A program made the position numbers and the translations under genes. Below, piece by piece: positions 1 to 8,186 of a stretch of 64,000 nt of DNA. The number at the start of each line of letters is the position of its first letter. The first letter of the stretch is position 1. The notes below the pieces were generated by a model. The model worked only from the letters and a program-made list of their open reading frames with translations, was not told where the DNA came from and did not search any database. The DNA comes from Geobacter sp. UBA6151. Lineage in GTDB: Bacteria > Desulfobacterota > Desulfuromonadia > Geobacterales > Pseudopelobacteraceae. The stretch is taken from the NCBI GenBank assembly GCA_002423105.1, contig DIUT01000060.1, forward strand, positions 124,001 to 188,000, given 5' to 3'.

Positions 1-920
1 AGGGTGCCCAGAGAGGCTAGTTTTTCAGAGCGCCGCAACTGTTCTTCCATCCGCATGATTTCGCGGCTGCGGTCTTCAACCTTCTGCTCCAGGCTGTCTG
101 CCCAGCTTTTCAACTCCCGGTCCGACCGTTCAAGACTTTCCGTCATGGCATTCATTGCTTCGGACAATGCCCCAAGTTCATCGCTGCTGGTAACCGTCAC
201 ACGGGCGCCAAGCTCTCCTGCGGCAACCAGATCGCTCTGCCGGACCAACCGTTGCACCGGAACACCAACCAGATAATGAGTAAGGATAGTGATCAGCGCT
301 CCGGTCATCACCAGCAGCAGGCAGGTGAGCATGATAAACTGCAGGCGGTATTCACTGGACTTTCTCTGGAGATGCTCAAGGGAAATGGAGACATCAAGCT
401 GACCGAGCATTGTTTCGTTCTTGCCGTGGAAATGACAGGAGGAGGTAAAACAGGCCGGTTGATTGTAAATTGTCTTGGTAAAGGCAAGCGCCTCTTTTCC
501 CGATCTGGTCCTGATGACGCGGCAACTCTTTTCCGGCAGTGTAATGCTGTCAGGTTGCATGGCGTAATGACACAGCAGGCATTCATCAGCATGGCTCCCA
601 ATGGCTGAACCGATCTCATCCTTGGTGCTTGAGTAAATAACCTTGCCGTTCTGATCAATTAAACGTATGTGTTCAATGTTTTCACTTTTTGCAATGCGTG
701 AAATCATGGTGTACAGACTTGACTTATCATTTTTGAGCATTGCGTCGTAGGTACTCTGCGTAATAATGTCGGCAATCTCTTCGGCATTCAGCACTGCGTA
801 ATCCACAATGACTTTTTTAAAGTTTTTCAGGTTGAGATAGTCCAGCAATCCCATGAACAGCAGCAGAATCAGCGAGATGCTCAAGGTAAATTTGGCAATC
901 AGCACTATGCGTCTATTCAT
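1..920 (-). CDS. Periplasmic haem-sensing histidine kinase, partial (C-terminus off window)
   Basis: About 306 codons are visible from ATG at 920; the gene runs off the left edge. TM1 is at about residues 8-26 and TM2 at about 194-217, enclosing a ~165-residue periplasmic domain. This carries C114-L-L-C117-H118 (classic CXXCH c-type haem motif) and C157-F-T-S-S-C162-H163 (CX4CH variant). A HAMP-like segment and coiled coil follow (about 218-295), ending in RSEKLASLGTL, the lead-in to a HisKA H-box. It is therefore probably a redox- or ligand-sensing two-component kinase with covalently bound haem. The kinase core itself is outside the window. Transcribed divergently from the small gene at 1026. 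The haem assignment is inferred from the motifs only. Confidence 0.85.
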   Translation of the reverse strand, partial: MNRRIVLIAKFTLSISLILLLFMGLLDYLNLKNFKKVIVDYAVLNAEEIADIITQSTYDAMLKNDKSSLYTMISRIAKSENIEHIRLIDQNGKVIYSSTKDEIGSAIGSHADECLLCHYAMQPDSITLPEKSCRVIRTRSGKEALAFTKTIYNQPACFTSSCHFHGKNETMLGQLDVSISLEHLQRKSSEYRLQFIMLTCLLLVMTGALITILTHYLVGVPVQRLVRQSDLVAAGELGARVTVTSSDELGALSEAMNAMTESLERSDRELKSWADSLEQKVEDRSREIMRMEEQLRRSEKLASLGT

Positions 921-1025
921 ATCGTACACCCTGATCTTCTGAACGTTGCAAACTCCCGGATGGATGTTGGCATCTTTTGTGCTAAACAGATTTATCTGAA
1001 CTACTTTTGCGTGCGAGGTGCGGTG

Positions 1026-1259
1026 ATGTGGCAGCCCGATGAAAGCACACTGATAAAATTCCATATTGCCGGATCGATAGCAACACTTGTCTGTTGCGCA
1101 ATCATACTTCTGATCAGTCTTGTACCCCAATTTTCGCCTGAAATACACCGTTTACTGATTGATTTCCGCATCATCAGGCTCTTGCCCTATCTGCTTTTCA
1201 TCGCCCTTGGACAATCACTGTTTTCCATCTGGTATTTCCTTTTCAGAAACAGAAAATAA
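1026..1259 (+). CDS. Small hypothetical membrane protein (77 aa)
   Basis: I do not recognise the family. The ATG at 1026 follows a GA/G-rich stretch (gcgaggtgcggtg) and is preferred over an in-frame ATG at 960, whose extra 22 residues look non-coding. The protein has two hydrophobic segments (about residues 14-33 and 51-70) and a basic C-terminus (FRNRK), so a two-helix inner-membrane protein is likely. Its stop overlaps the next start by one base (TAATG), which suggests translational coupling with the zinc-ribbon membrane protein downstream. No functional clue beyond that pairing. Confidence 0.5.
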   Translation: MWQPDESTLIKFHIAGSIATLVCCAIILLISLVPQFSPEIHRLLIDFRIIRLLPYLLFIALGQSLFSIWYFLFRNRK

Positions 1260-1678
1260 TGGAATACTCCATGAAACCGCTTACTTCTTCCAATATGCAT
1301 GCAGACCCGAACAACCAGAACAACCCGTATGACCCGCCAACCTATGTAACAGCTTTGAAAAAGGCACGCAGACGCAGGATGATTTTTTTCGCCACCGTGC
1401 TGATTTATATCCCGGCCCTGATCGTCACCAATCTGATTCTGCCCACGGACAGGGCCATGGGAACGGTATTTTGCATCTGGGTTGTGCTCTTGCTGGCGAC
1501 GACTTTTCTGGCTGCACTGTGCAGGTGTCCCCGCTGCGGCAACCTGTTTCATGTCAACGGCATGACTCTGCTCTTTCTGCGAAAGTGTCTTCACTGCCAA
1601 CTGCACATCAATGCCGATAAAATGGGGATCACTTCCGAACCTACACAGCAGAAACCTCCCGAAAGTACACGCCAATAA
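1259..1678 (+). CDS. Small membrane protein with zinc-ribbon-like CXXC pairs
   Basis: 139 aa, family not recognised. Two hydrophobic helices (about residues 41-62 and 68-85) are followed by a cytoplasmic-looking C-terminal segment with CRCPRCGNLFH and RKCLHCQLHI, i.e. two CXXC pairs about 22 residues apart, typical of a rubredoxin-like or zinc-ribbon knuckle. The N-terminus is Asn/Pro-rich. The start overlaps the upstream stop by 1 nt; ATG at 1271 is an alternative start. A 10-bp hairpin follows the stop. Function unknown; metal binding is an inference from the cysteine pattern. Confidence 0.6.
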   Translation: MEYSMKPLTSSNMHADPNNQNNPYDPPTYVTALKKARRRRMIFFATVLIYIPALIVTNLILPTDRAMGTVFCIWVVLLLATTFLAALCRCPRCGNLFHVNGMTLLFLRKCLHCQLHINADKMGITSEPTQQKPPESTRQ

Positions 1679-1679
1679 G

Positions 1680-1706
1680 CAAGGCCACCTGTGCGTGGTG
1701 GCCTTG
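1680..1706 (+). terminator. Hairpin after the small membrane protein pair
   Basis: Ten-bp perfect stem (CAAGGCCACC pairing with GGTGGCCTTG) begins 2 nt after the stop at 1678. No U-tract follows, so it is either a weak terminator or an mRNA 3'-end stabiliser. Confidence 0.45.
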
Positions 1707-1734
1707 TCAGTCTGCGCTATCCAAACTTCCTCCT

Positions 1735-1824
1735 CTATTTCTTTGCCTCTGCAGCTGCTTCATCCTTTGCGGCTGCTGCCACCCCCTTAGCCATGCCAAA
1801 CATCAACAGTACTGCGCAGACCAT
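1735..1824 (-). CDS. Possible 29-aa secreted peptide
   Basis: A tiny reading frame lies between the terminator at 1838-1876 and the end of the plus-strand gene. It starts MVCAVLLMFGMAKGVAAAA and continues into a charged Ala/Glu/Lys tail (KDEAAAEAKK). That is a short hydrophobic signal-like core followed by a hydrophilic Ala-rich tail. The ribosome-binding site (GAGAAG) sits too close to the ATG to be convincing, and no promoter is obvious. It could equally be the eroded end of a longer gene or chance. Confidence 0.25.
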   Translation of the reverse strand: MVCAVLLMFGMAKGVAAAAKDEAAAEAKK

Positions 1825-1837
1825 CTTCTCATAAATC

Positions 1838-1876
1838 AAAAAAAGGCCACGCCGGAAATCGGCAGGGCCTTTTTTT
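1838..1876 (-). terminator. Bidirectional rho-independent terminator
   Basis: A7-GGCC ... GCCG/CGGC ... GGCC-T7 hairpin, with A- and T-tracts on the two sides. It lies 20 nt after the CoA-transferase stop (minus) and would also stop plus-strand transcription. Confidence 0.8.
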
Positions 1877-1896
1877 GATACAGAAACAGAGAACGG

Positions 1897-3492
1897 CTAC
1901 TCGCAGAGGTCGATCTTCACATCCCAGTTCTTGAGCTTCATGGTGCCGTTCTTCTCAAGGTTGAGGTGCATCTTGAAGGCACGATCCCACAGTTGCGGCT
2001 CATGACCAACCTTACGCTTGAGGCAGTCAGCTTCAGCTATGTTCAGATACTCGGTCAACTGGGCCTTGTATTCCGGGTGGGCGCACTTCTCGATGATGCG
2101 ACGGGCGCGATCCTTGGGAGCCAGGCCGCGCAGGTCGGCCAGACCCTGCTCGGTGATGACGCAGTCCAGATCGTGCTCGGTGTGGTCGATGTGCGAGCAG
2201 TGCGGCACGACGCAGGAGATACCAGTCGGGTCGGTCTTGCTTGGACGGCTTGAAGGGGTGTGCATCATCTTCAGGAAGCCGTTACGCAGGAAGTCGCCGG
2301 AACCGCCCAGGCCGTTGATCATCCGGGTGCCGCCCACCAGGGTGGAGTTGGCGTGTGCATAGATGTCGATCTCAACCGGGGTGTTCATGGCGATACATCC
2401 CAGACGGCGGATCGGCTCCGGCGCGTTGGAGATGGAGAGCGGACGCAGGGTGATCTTGCTGAAATACTTCTCCATGTTGGAGAAGAATTTCGGGAAACCC
2501 GGCTCTGCGGACAGGGAGAGTGAGCAGGAAGAAGCTGCATCCAGCTTGCCGGAGTCAAACAGGTCAAGCATGGTGTCCTGCAGAACTTCAGTGTAGACGG
2601 TCAGATTCTGGAAAGGACCCTTGGCCAGACCACCGATAACTGCGTTGGCGATGGAACCTACGCCGGACTGGATCGGCAGCAGGTTCTTGGGCAGACGGCC
2701 TGCCTTCACTTCATGGGTGAAGAAGTCAATGACGTGACCGGCAATGGCTTCGGAGGTATCGTCCTGCTCGGCAAAGGCACGGCCCTGATCGCGCAGTTTG
2801 GACTCGACAACAGCAATGATCTTGCTGGGATCGCACGGAACATAGGTGGTACCGATACGGCTGTCAGCCTTGGTGATGTCCAGCACCTGACGGTTAGGCG
2901 GATGGTTGCAGACCACGATGTCGTGGATACCTTCGAAGGAGGGTTGTCCGGTGTTCACTTCCACAATAATCTTGTCGCAGATCATCAGAATTTCAGGAAT
3001 AACGCCGCAGGAAGAGGTCGGCACCAAGCCGCCGTCTTCGGTGATGGCGGAAACTTCGATAATAGCCAGATCCAGCTTGCCGGTTGGGGAATCCTTGGTG
3101 TAAAAACCGTAGCCCAGATCCTGGGCAAACAGGGAAAGGTGCTTGTCGCCCATACGGATGCGGCCTGCGTTGATGCCGGCAGCGATGTCCTTGCCGGTCT
3201 GATATGGCCAGCGACGGTCGATCATGTCGTTGATAGCCCAGCGGTTTTCAGTTTCTGCGCCAACCGAGGCACCAATGAACAGGTTGAACTTCAGCTTGCC
3301 TTGCAGGTTGTTCTTCTCAACATGCTCGGCCAGTGCGATGGGCACCACTTTAGGGTAACCGGCCGGAGTAAAGCCCGACCAGCCAAGGTTCATGCCGTCT
3401 TTGAAGAAATCAATGCACTGCTCAGGGGTCTTTACCTTGTCCAGCAGCGATTTGCAGCGGACGCGGTCTTGCAAGGTTCCGTACTCTGACAT
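1897..3492 (-). CDS. Acetyl-CoA hydrolase/transferase family protein (probable succinyl-CoA:acetate CoA-transferase)
   Basis: 531 aa, full length for the acetyl-CoA hydrolase/transferase family. Recognisable features are the N-terminal domain with WSGFTPAGYPK, the GVGSIANAVIGGL stretch and the following YTEVLQDTMLDLF region, where the family's catalytic glutamate lies (E in TEVLQD), then the Gly-rich GGSGDFLRNG. In Geobacter, enzymes of this type move CoA from succinyl-CoA to acetate, feeding acetate into the TCA cycle and replacing succinyl-CoA synthetase; that exact specificity is an inference here. A strong AAGGAGGTAGTAAG ribosome site precedes ATG 3492. It is transcribed alone from a good sigma-70-like promoter (3629-3657) and ends in a terminator. 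Confidence 0.9.
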   Translation of the reverse strand: MSEYGTLQDRVRCKSLLDKVKTPEQCIDFFKDGMNLGWSGFTPAGYPKVVPIALAEHVEKNNLQGKLKFNLFIGASVGAETENRWAINDMIDRRWPYQTGKDIAAGINAGRIRMGDKHLSLFAQDLGYGFYTKDSPTGKLDLAIIEVSAITEDGGLVPTSSCGVIPEILMICDKIIVEVNTGQPSFEGIHDIVVCNHPPNRQVLDITKADSRIGTTYVPCDPSKIIAVVESKLRDQGRAFAEQDDTSEAIAGHVIDFFTHEVKAGRLPKNLLPIQSGVGSIANAVIGGLAKGPFQNLTVYTEVLQDTMLDLFDSGKLDAASSCSLSLSAEPGFPKFFSNMEKYFSKITLRPLSISNAPEPIRRLGCIAMNTPVEIDIYAHANSTLVGGTRMINGLGGSGDFLRNGFLKMMHTPSSRPSKTDPTGISCVVPHCSHIDHTEHDLDCVITEQGLADLRGLAPKDRARRIIEKCAHPEYKAQLTEYLNIAEADCLKRKVGHEPQLWDRAFKMHLNLEKNGTMKLKNWDVKIDLCE

Positions 3493-3628
3493 TCTTACTA
3501 CCTCCTTGTTTTGTTTTGCTGTCTACATAATGCAGAAGCGCAATCGCCAACGGCGACAAAAAAAGCACAAACAAATGCAAAATCAATTACTTACGCACAT
3601 CAACGCCTATTACGACAAGTAGAACCGG

Positions 3629-3657
3629 ATTCTACTCAAGCGTTATACCAGAGTCAA
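3629..3657 (-). promoter_or_regulatory. Sigma-70-like promoter of the CoA-transferase gene
   Basis: On the minus strand TTGACT (3657-3652), a 17-nt spacer, then TAGAAT (3634-3629). This gives a leader of roughly 130 nt before ATG 3492. The A/T-rich leader shows no riboswitch I recognise. Confidence 0.65.
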
Positions 3658-3664
3658 GAAATAT

Positions 3665-4423
3665 TCAGTATTCACTATGATTTTCTGCCGGGTACTGCAC
3701 GTTCAAGAGGTAAAGCCCCTGCGCAGGGGCGGTAACTCCCCCCAGACGGCGCTCTGGCTGCTCAAACAGCAAAACAATATGTTCTGGTTCAAAGCGGTGG
3801 CGACCAATATCCACCAGCGTACCGGCCATGATCCGCACCATGTTTTTAAGAAAGCCGCCACCGGTCACATCAATGGTAATCAGATGGCCGTTCCGCTGGA
3901 TATTCACCTCGTCAATCCGTCGAATGCTGGTAACAGCGGAACAATTTCGCCCTTTGAATGCAGAGAAATCATGTTCTCCGATAAAGTGCCGGGCTGCTTC
4001 ACGCATTTTCGCAAGGTCAAGAGTTTGGCGCACATGCCAGGAGGTACGGCGGCACAGCGGACTGCGGACATGGTGGTTGTAAACGGTATAGCGATAGGTT
4101 TTGGCAACAGCCCCGCCAATAATCCGAAAACATTCAGGCACCTCTTCGGCAGACTGAATGGCAATGTCATCGGGCAGATGGCTGTTGACGCCATCAACAA
4201 AGGCTTTGAGCGGAATCCCGCTTTCCGTCTTGAAAACCGCCGGCATGGCCAAGGCATGAACTCCGGCATCAGTGCGGCCTGATGACTGCACACGCACCCG
4301 TTGTCCCAAAATTTTCGCCAGAGCCAACTCGACAGTTTCCTGAATGGAAGGGCCATTGGGTTGCTCTTGCCAGCCACAGTAGGCGGTACCGTCATATTGA
4401 ATGATCAGTTTAATTGTGCGCAT
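3665..4423 (-). CDS. truA: tRNA pseudouridine(38-40) synthase TruA
   Basis: 252 aa, standard for TruA, which isomerises U38-U40 in tRNA anticodon stems. IIQYDGTAYCGWQ begins the fold and SGRTDAGVHA holds the catalytic aspartate (D52). The C-terminal GGGFLKNMVRIMAGTLVDIG motif is also typical. It lies 33 nt downstream of asd on the same strand, as in related genomes. No Shine-Dalgarno sequence is visible at ATG 4423; instead a stable GC-rich hairpin (4430-4450) sits directly in front of it. Confidence 0.96.
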   Translation of the reverse strand: MRTIKLIIQYDGTAYCGWQEQPNGPSIQETVELALAKILGQRVRVQSSGRTDAGVHALAMPAVFKTESGIPLKAFVDGVNSHLPDDIAIQSAEEVPECFRIIGGAVAKTYRYTVYNHHVRSPLCRRTSWHVRQTLDLAKMREAARHFIGEHDFSAFKGRNCSAVTSIRRIDEVNIQRNGHLITIDVTGGGFLKNMVRIMAGTLVDIGRHRFEPEHIVLLFEQPERRLGGVTAPAQGLYLLNVQYPAENHSEY

Positions 4424-4429
4424 AAAGGA

Positions 4430-4450
4430 AGCGCCCCATGAAGGGGCGCT
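4430..4450 (-). terminator. GC-rich hairpin between asd and truA
   Basis: Eight-bp stem AGCGCCCC/GGGGCGCT with a 5-nt loop, ending 7 nt before the truA ATG. There is no U-tract on the minus strand (TTCCTTT follows), so attenuation or an RNA-processing signal is as likely as true termination. Confidence 0.45.
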
Positions 4451-4456
4451 CTATTC

Positions 4457-5557
4457 CTATTTTTCCAGCAGGATACGCAACATTCTTCTCAATGGCTCCG
4501 CTGCTCCCCACAACAACTGGTCGCCACAGGTGAAGGCCTGCACATACTCTGGTCCCATCTTCATCTTGCGTACCCGGCCGATCGGCACGGTCAGAGTGCC
4601 GGAAACCGCCGCCGGGGTCAGACCGGCCAGGGAGTCAGCCTTGGTGTTGGGAATCAGCTTGACCCACTGGTTATCATTGGCAATCAGCTGCTCTATCTCG
4701 ACAATGGGCAGATCCTTGTTCAGCTTGATGGTAATGGCCTGACTGTGGCAGCGCATGGCACTGACTCGCACGCAGATGCCGTCCACCGGAATCGGACTTT
4801 CGGTGCCCAGTATCTTGTTGGTTTCGGCAAAGCCCTTCCACTCTTCGCGGCTCTGACCATCTTCAACTTCACGATCAATCCAGGGTAGCAGGTTTCCGGC
4901 CAGCGGAAAACCAAACTCCTTGGTGGGCATGGAACCATTCCGCAGGGTTTCGGTAACTTTCTTGTCAATCTCCAGAATGGCGGAACCGGGATTTTTCAGT
5001 TCTTCAGCCACAACAGCGTTCAGCACTCCCATCTGTGAGAGTAGTTCGCGCATATTGGGGGCACCGGCGCCGGAGGCTGCCTGATAGGTCATGGAAGATA
5101 TCCACTCCACCAGCCCGGCCCGGAACAGCCCCCCTAAAGCCATCAACATCAGACTGACCGTACAGTTGCCACCAATGAAATCTTTCTGGCCATTTGCCAG
5201 CGCCTTATCAATTACATTGCGGTTAACCGGATCGAGTATGATCACGGCATTGTCTTCCATCCGCAGCGTACTGGCCGCATCAATCCAGTAGCCGTTCCAG
5301 CCCTGCTTGCGCAGTTCAGGGTGTATCGCCTTGGTATAGTCGCCCCCTTGGCAGGTAAGTATAACGTCCAGCTTCTTCAGTTCTGCGATATCATCCGCGT
5401 TTTTCAGGGTTTCGCTTCCCATGGGCGCAGGCTGACCAGCCTGGGAGGTTGAGAAAAAAACCGGCTCAAATCCCAGGGCGAAATCATTTTCCTCCTGCAT
5501 CCGTTGCATCAGGACCGATCCAACCATACCACGCCAACCGACAATTCCTACTTTCAT
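4457..5557 (-). CDS. asd: Aspartate-semialdehyde dehydrogenase
   Basis: 366 aa from ATG 5557, which has AAAGGAAC 7 nt upstream; an in-frame ATG at 5575 would add six residues and bury that ribosome site. It reduces aspartyl-phosphate to aspartate semialdehyde, the branch point to Lys, Thr, Met and diaminopimelate. The NADP-binding start is MKVGIVGWRGMVG, the catalytic cysteine is in GGNCTVSLM (C132), and SAMRCHSQA is the substrate-binding stretch. It is the E. coli-like (gamma-proteobacterial) length class. It lies with leuB and truA among amino-acid genes on the same strand. Confidence 0.96.
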   Translation of the reverse strand: MKVGIVGWRGMVGSVLMQRMQEENDFALGFEPVFFSTSQAGQPAPMGSETLKNADDIAELKKLDVILTCQGGDYTKAIHPELRKQGWNGYWIDAASTLRMEDNAVIILDPVNRNVIDKALANGQKDFIGGNCTVSLMLMALGGLFRAGLVEWISSMTYQAASGAGAPNMRELLSQMGVLNAVVAEELKNPGSAILEIDKKVTETLRNGSMPTKEFGFPLAGNLLPWIDREVEDGQSREEWKGFAETNKILGTESPIPVDGICVRVSAMRCHSQAITIKLNKDLPIVEIEQLIANDNQWVKLIPNTKADSLAGLTPAAVSGTLTVPIGRVRKMKMGPEYVQAFTCGDQLLWGAAEPLRRMLRILLEK

Positions 5558-5620
5558 GGCTATAGTTCCTTTCATAGCTGTTTTAGCGAATAAGTGTTGA
5601 GTGCCACTACATCGTGGACA

Positions 5621-5737
5621 GGCTGTGATTTTTTCGCAAGATCAAGGCTGTCGAGGGATTGTGCGGAGGCGTAGCAGCGCTACGCTGCACAAACAAATCC
5701 CGAAGACTTACGCAGATATTGCGGAAAAAGCGCAGCC
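5621..5737. repeat. REP-like intergenic element between asd and leuB
   Basis: The outer arms are imperfect inverted repeats of about 26 nt (GGCTGTGATTTTTTCGCAAG at 5621 onward; reverse complement of the right end reads GGCTGCGCTTTTTCCGCAAT). They enclose a central palindrome GCGTAGC-AGC-GCTACGC near 5669-5685. The right edge falls on the leuB stop codon. It resembles the element at 19688-19812 in layout and in the shared ATCAAGGC and GGAGGCG words. Confidence 0.5.
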
Positions 5738-6825
5738 TAAAGCGCAGCAATAATTGCGTCGCCCATCTCTTTCGTATTAACCAGCTTCTCACCCGGCTTG
5801 TCCTGGAAAATGTCGCGGGTACGATATCCTTGATCAAGAACAGTCTTTACCGCGTTGTCAATAACATCAGCAGCATCAACCATGCCGCAGGAGAACTTGA
5901 GCATCATGCCTGCCGAAAGAATCTGAGCAATCGGGTTGGCGATCCCCTGTCCAGCGATGTCCGGGGCTGAACCGCCGGAAGGCTCATACATACCGAAGGT
6001 GCCTTCGGCCAGTGAAGCGGAGGGAAGCATTCCCAGGGAACCAGTGAGCATGGCCGCCTCATCGGAAAGAATGTCGCCAAACATGTTTTCGCAAAGAATC
6101 ACGTCAAACTGCTTGGGCCAGCGCACCAGTTGCATGGCGGCGTTATCGACATACATATGGGACAGCTCAACATCCGGATACTGCTTGGCAATGCCGGTCA
6201 CCACCTCGCGCCAGAGCACCGAAGAAGAAAGCACGTTGGCCTTGTCGATGGAGCAGACCTTCTTGCCCCGCTTGCGGGCTGCCTCAAAGGCCACATGGGT
6301 AATCCGCTCGATCTCCGGCACGCTGTACTTCATCGTATCAATGCCGATCCGGTCGCGCCCTTCCCCCTCAATCCCCTTGGGCTGGGAAAAGTAGATACCG
6401 CCGGTCAGCTCACGGATCACCAGCACGTTGAAACCGCCGGAAATCACCTCTTCCTTCAGGGAAGAAGCACCAGTCAGCGACGGGAAAATAATGGCCGGAC
6501 GCAGGTTGGCGTACAGGCCGAATATCTTGCGTAATGGCAGCAGCGCCCCCCGCTCCGGCTGCTCGTCCGGCGGCAGTGTCTCCCATTTGGGGCCGCCCAC
6601 GGAACCGAACAGAATGGCATCGGATGCCTTGCAGATATCAATGGTGGTCTGGGGCAGCGCCTTGCCCTCATTGTCGATTCCGGCGCCGCCGACATTAGCA
6701 AAGGTACCGTCGAAGGTCACATCATACTTTCTGCCGACCACGTCCAGCACCTTGATCGCCTCGGCCATCACCTCAGGTCCGATACCGTCACCGGGCAGGA
6801 CCGCAATCTTGAATGTTTTTGCCAT
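5737..6825 (-). CDS. leuB: 3-isopropylmalate dehydrogenase
   Basis: 362 aa, normal LeuB length. It oxidatively decarboxylates 3-isopropylmalate in leucine synthesis. MAKTFKIAVLPGDGIGPEV opens the Rossmann-like fold. The family signature with metal- and substrate-binding aspartates is in CENMFGDILSDEAAMLTGS, and NAD contact is provided by EPSGGSAPDIAGQGIANP. A short AGGTGAAAC precedes the ATG. It is downstream of metK but separated by a strong terminator, so probably transcribed separately. Confidence 0.96.
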   Translation of the reverse strand: MAKTFKIAVLPGDGIGPEVMAEAIKVLDVVGRKYDVTFDGTFANVGGAGIDNEGKALPQTTIDICKASDAILFGSVGGPKWETLPPDEQPERGALLPLRKIFGLYANLRPAIIFPSLTGASSLKEEVISGGFNVLVIRELTGGIYFSQPKGIEGEGRDRIGIDTMKYSVPEIERITHVAFEAARKRGKKVCSIDKANVLSSSVLWREVVTGIAKQYPDVELSHMYVDNAAMQLVRWPKQFDVILCENMFGDILSDEAAMLTGSLGMLPSASLAEGTFGMYEPSGGSAPDIAGQGIANPIAQILSAGMMLKFSCGMVDAADVIDNAVKTVLDQGYRTRDIFQDKPGEKLVNTKEMGDAIIAAL

Positions 6826-6894
6826 GTTTCACCTCGCAGAAAAGTATAGTATCTTACTGTATGCACAAGTTTTTTGTCAATGGTGCTCAGGTAC

Positions 6895-6924
6895 AAAAAA
6901 GGGCGGTCCCGGAGGCCGCCCCTT
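6895..6924 (-). terminator. Rho-independent terminator after metK
   Basis: On the minus strand GGGCGG, a 9-nt loop and CCGCCC are followed by TTTTTT. It lies 27 nt beyond the metK stop and upstream of leuB. Confidence 0.85.
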
Positions 6925-6951
6925 TGGAGTATCAGGACAGACTGTCTCCGC

Positions 6952-8118
6952 CTACAGCCCTGCCTTCTGTTTCAGGATAGCCGCCTTGTCAGTCTTTTCC
7001 CAGGTAAATTCCGGCAATTCACGACCAAAGTGGCCGTAAGCTGCAGTCTTTTGGTAGATCGGACGCAACAGGTCCAGCTGTTCGATAATGGCGCGGGGAC
7101 GCATATCAAACACTTCGCGCACCAGTTCGGACAGGCGGTGCTCAGAAACAACACCGGTACCGAAGGCGTTGACCATAATGGAAACCGGTTCGGCCACGCC
7201 GATGGCATAGGCCACCTGCACTTCGCAACGATCACAGAGACCGGCCGCCACCAGGTTTTTCGCCACGTAACGCCCCATGTAGGCTGCGGAGCGGTCCACC
7301 TTGGAGGGATCCTTACCGGAAAAAGCGCCGCCACCATGACGTCCCATACCACCGTAGGTATCCACGATGATCTTACGGCCGGTCAGTCCACAGTCGCCCA
7401 TGGGCCCCCCCACCACAAAACGACCGGTGGGATTGATGAAGTAGCGGGTCTCGGCATCCAGCAGATGGGCCGGGATCACCTTCCTGACAACTTCATCCAT
7501 CACCCCTTCAACTATGGTTTCATGGCTGACATCCGGGGTGTGCTGGGTGGAAATTACCACAGTATTAACCCGTACCGGCTTGCCGTTGTCGTATTCAATG
7601 GAAACCTGGGATTTTGAGTCTGGCCGTAAAAACTTCAGCAGCCCGGATTTGCGCACATCGGCCAAACGCTTGACCAGCTGATGGGAAAGCTGAATCGGCA
7701 TCGGCATCAGCTCCGGGGTTTCATTGCAGGCATAGCCGAACATCAGCCCCTGGTCACCGGCCCCCTGCTCCTTGAACATCCCCTCGCCTTCGGTCACGCC
7801 CTGAGAGATGTCAGGGGACTGACGGTCAAGGGAGACCAGCACCGAGCAGGTCTCGTAATCAAAACCGGTATCGGAACCGCAATAACCGATCTCCTTGATA
7901 GCATTACGAACAACCTCGGCATAATTAACCGTAGCGCTGGTGGTGATCTCGCCGGCAATGATGGCCATGCCGGTGGTCACCATGGTTTCACAAGCCACCC
8001 GTGCCTTGGGATCCTGCGTGAGAATTGCATCAAGAATGCTGTCGGAAATCTGATCGGCCATCTTGTCGGGATGCCCTTCGGAAACGGATTCTGAGGTAAA
8101 GATGAACTTCTCGGACAT
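6952..8118 (-). CDS. metK: S-adenosylmethionine synthetase
   Basis: 388 aa from ATG 8118, chosen because AAGGAGAAGATCCCCA sits just upstream and MSEKFIFTSESVSEGHPDK is the canonical N-terminus; a longer frame to 8184 adds 22 non-conserved residues. It makes SAM from methionine and ATP. GHPDK (ATP site), GAGDQGLMFGYA and the P-loop-like GGGAFSGKDPSKVDRSAAY are all present. Its own promoter is clear at 8187-8215. The ~60-nt leader is too short for a SAM riboswitch, unlike metX nearby. Confidence 0.97.
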   Translation of the reverse strand: MSEKFIFTSESVSEGHPDKMADQISDSILDAILTQDPKARVACETMVTTGMAIIAGEITTSATVNYAEVVRNAIKEIGYCGSDTGFDYETCSVLVSLDRQSPDISQGVTEGEGMFKEQGAGDQGLMFGYACNETPELMPMPIQLSHQLVKRLADVRKSGLLKFLRPDSKSQVSIEYDNGKPVRVNTVVISTQHTPDVSHETIVEGVMDEVVRKVIPAHLLDAETRYFINPTGRFVVGGPMGDCGLTGRKIIVDTYGGMGRHGGGAFSGKDPSKVDRSAAYMGRYVAKNLVAAGLCDRCEVQVAYAIGVAEPVSIMVNAFGTGVVSEHRLSELVREVFDMRPRAIIEQLDLLRPIYQKTAAYGHFGRELPEFTWEKTDKAAILKQKAGL

Positions 8119-8186
8119 TGGGGATCTTCTCCTTAGTATGTATATAAGCACCGGGCTGACGTTGAAGCAAGAAAGATTGATCAAAA

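Noticed and set aside
2713..3489. 258-residue frame antisense to the CoA-transferase
   Set aside because: Mirror of a highly biased gene on the other strand; no promoter or domain.
8119..8184. 22-residue N-terminal extension of MetK
   Set aside because: It lies in the leader downstream of the promoter; the canonical MSEKF start has a strong ribosome site.
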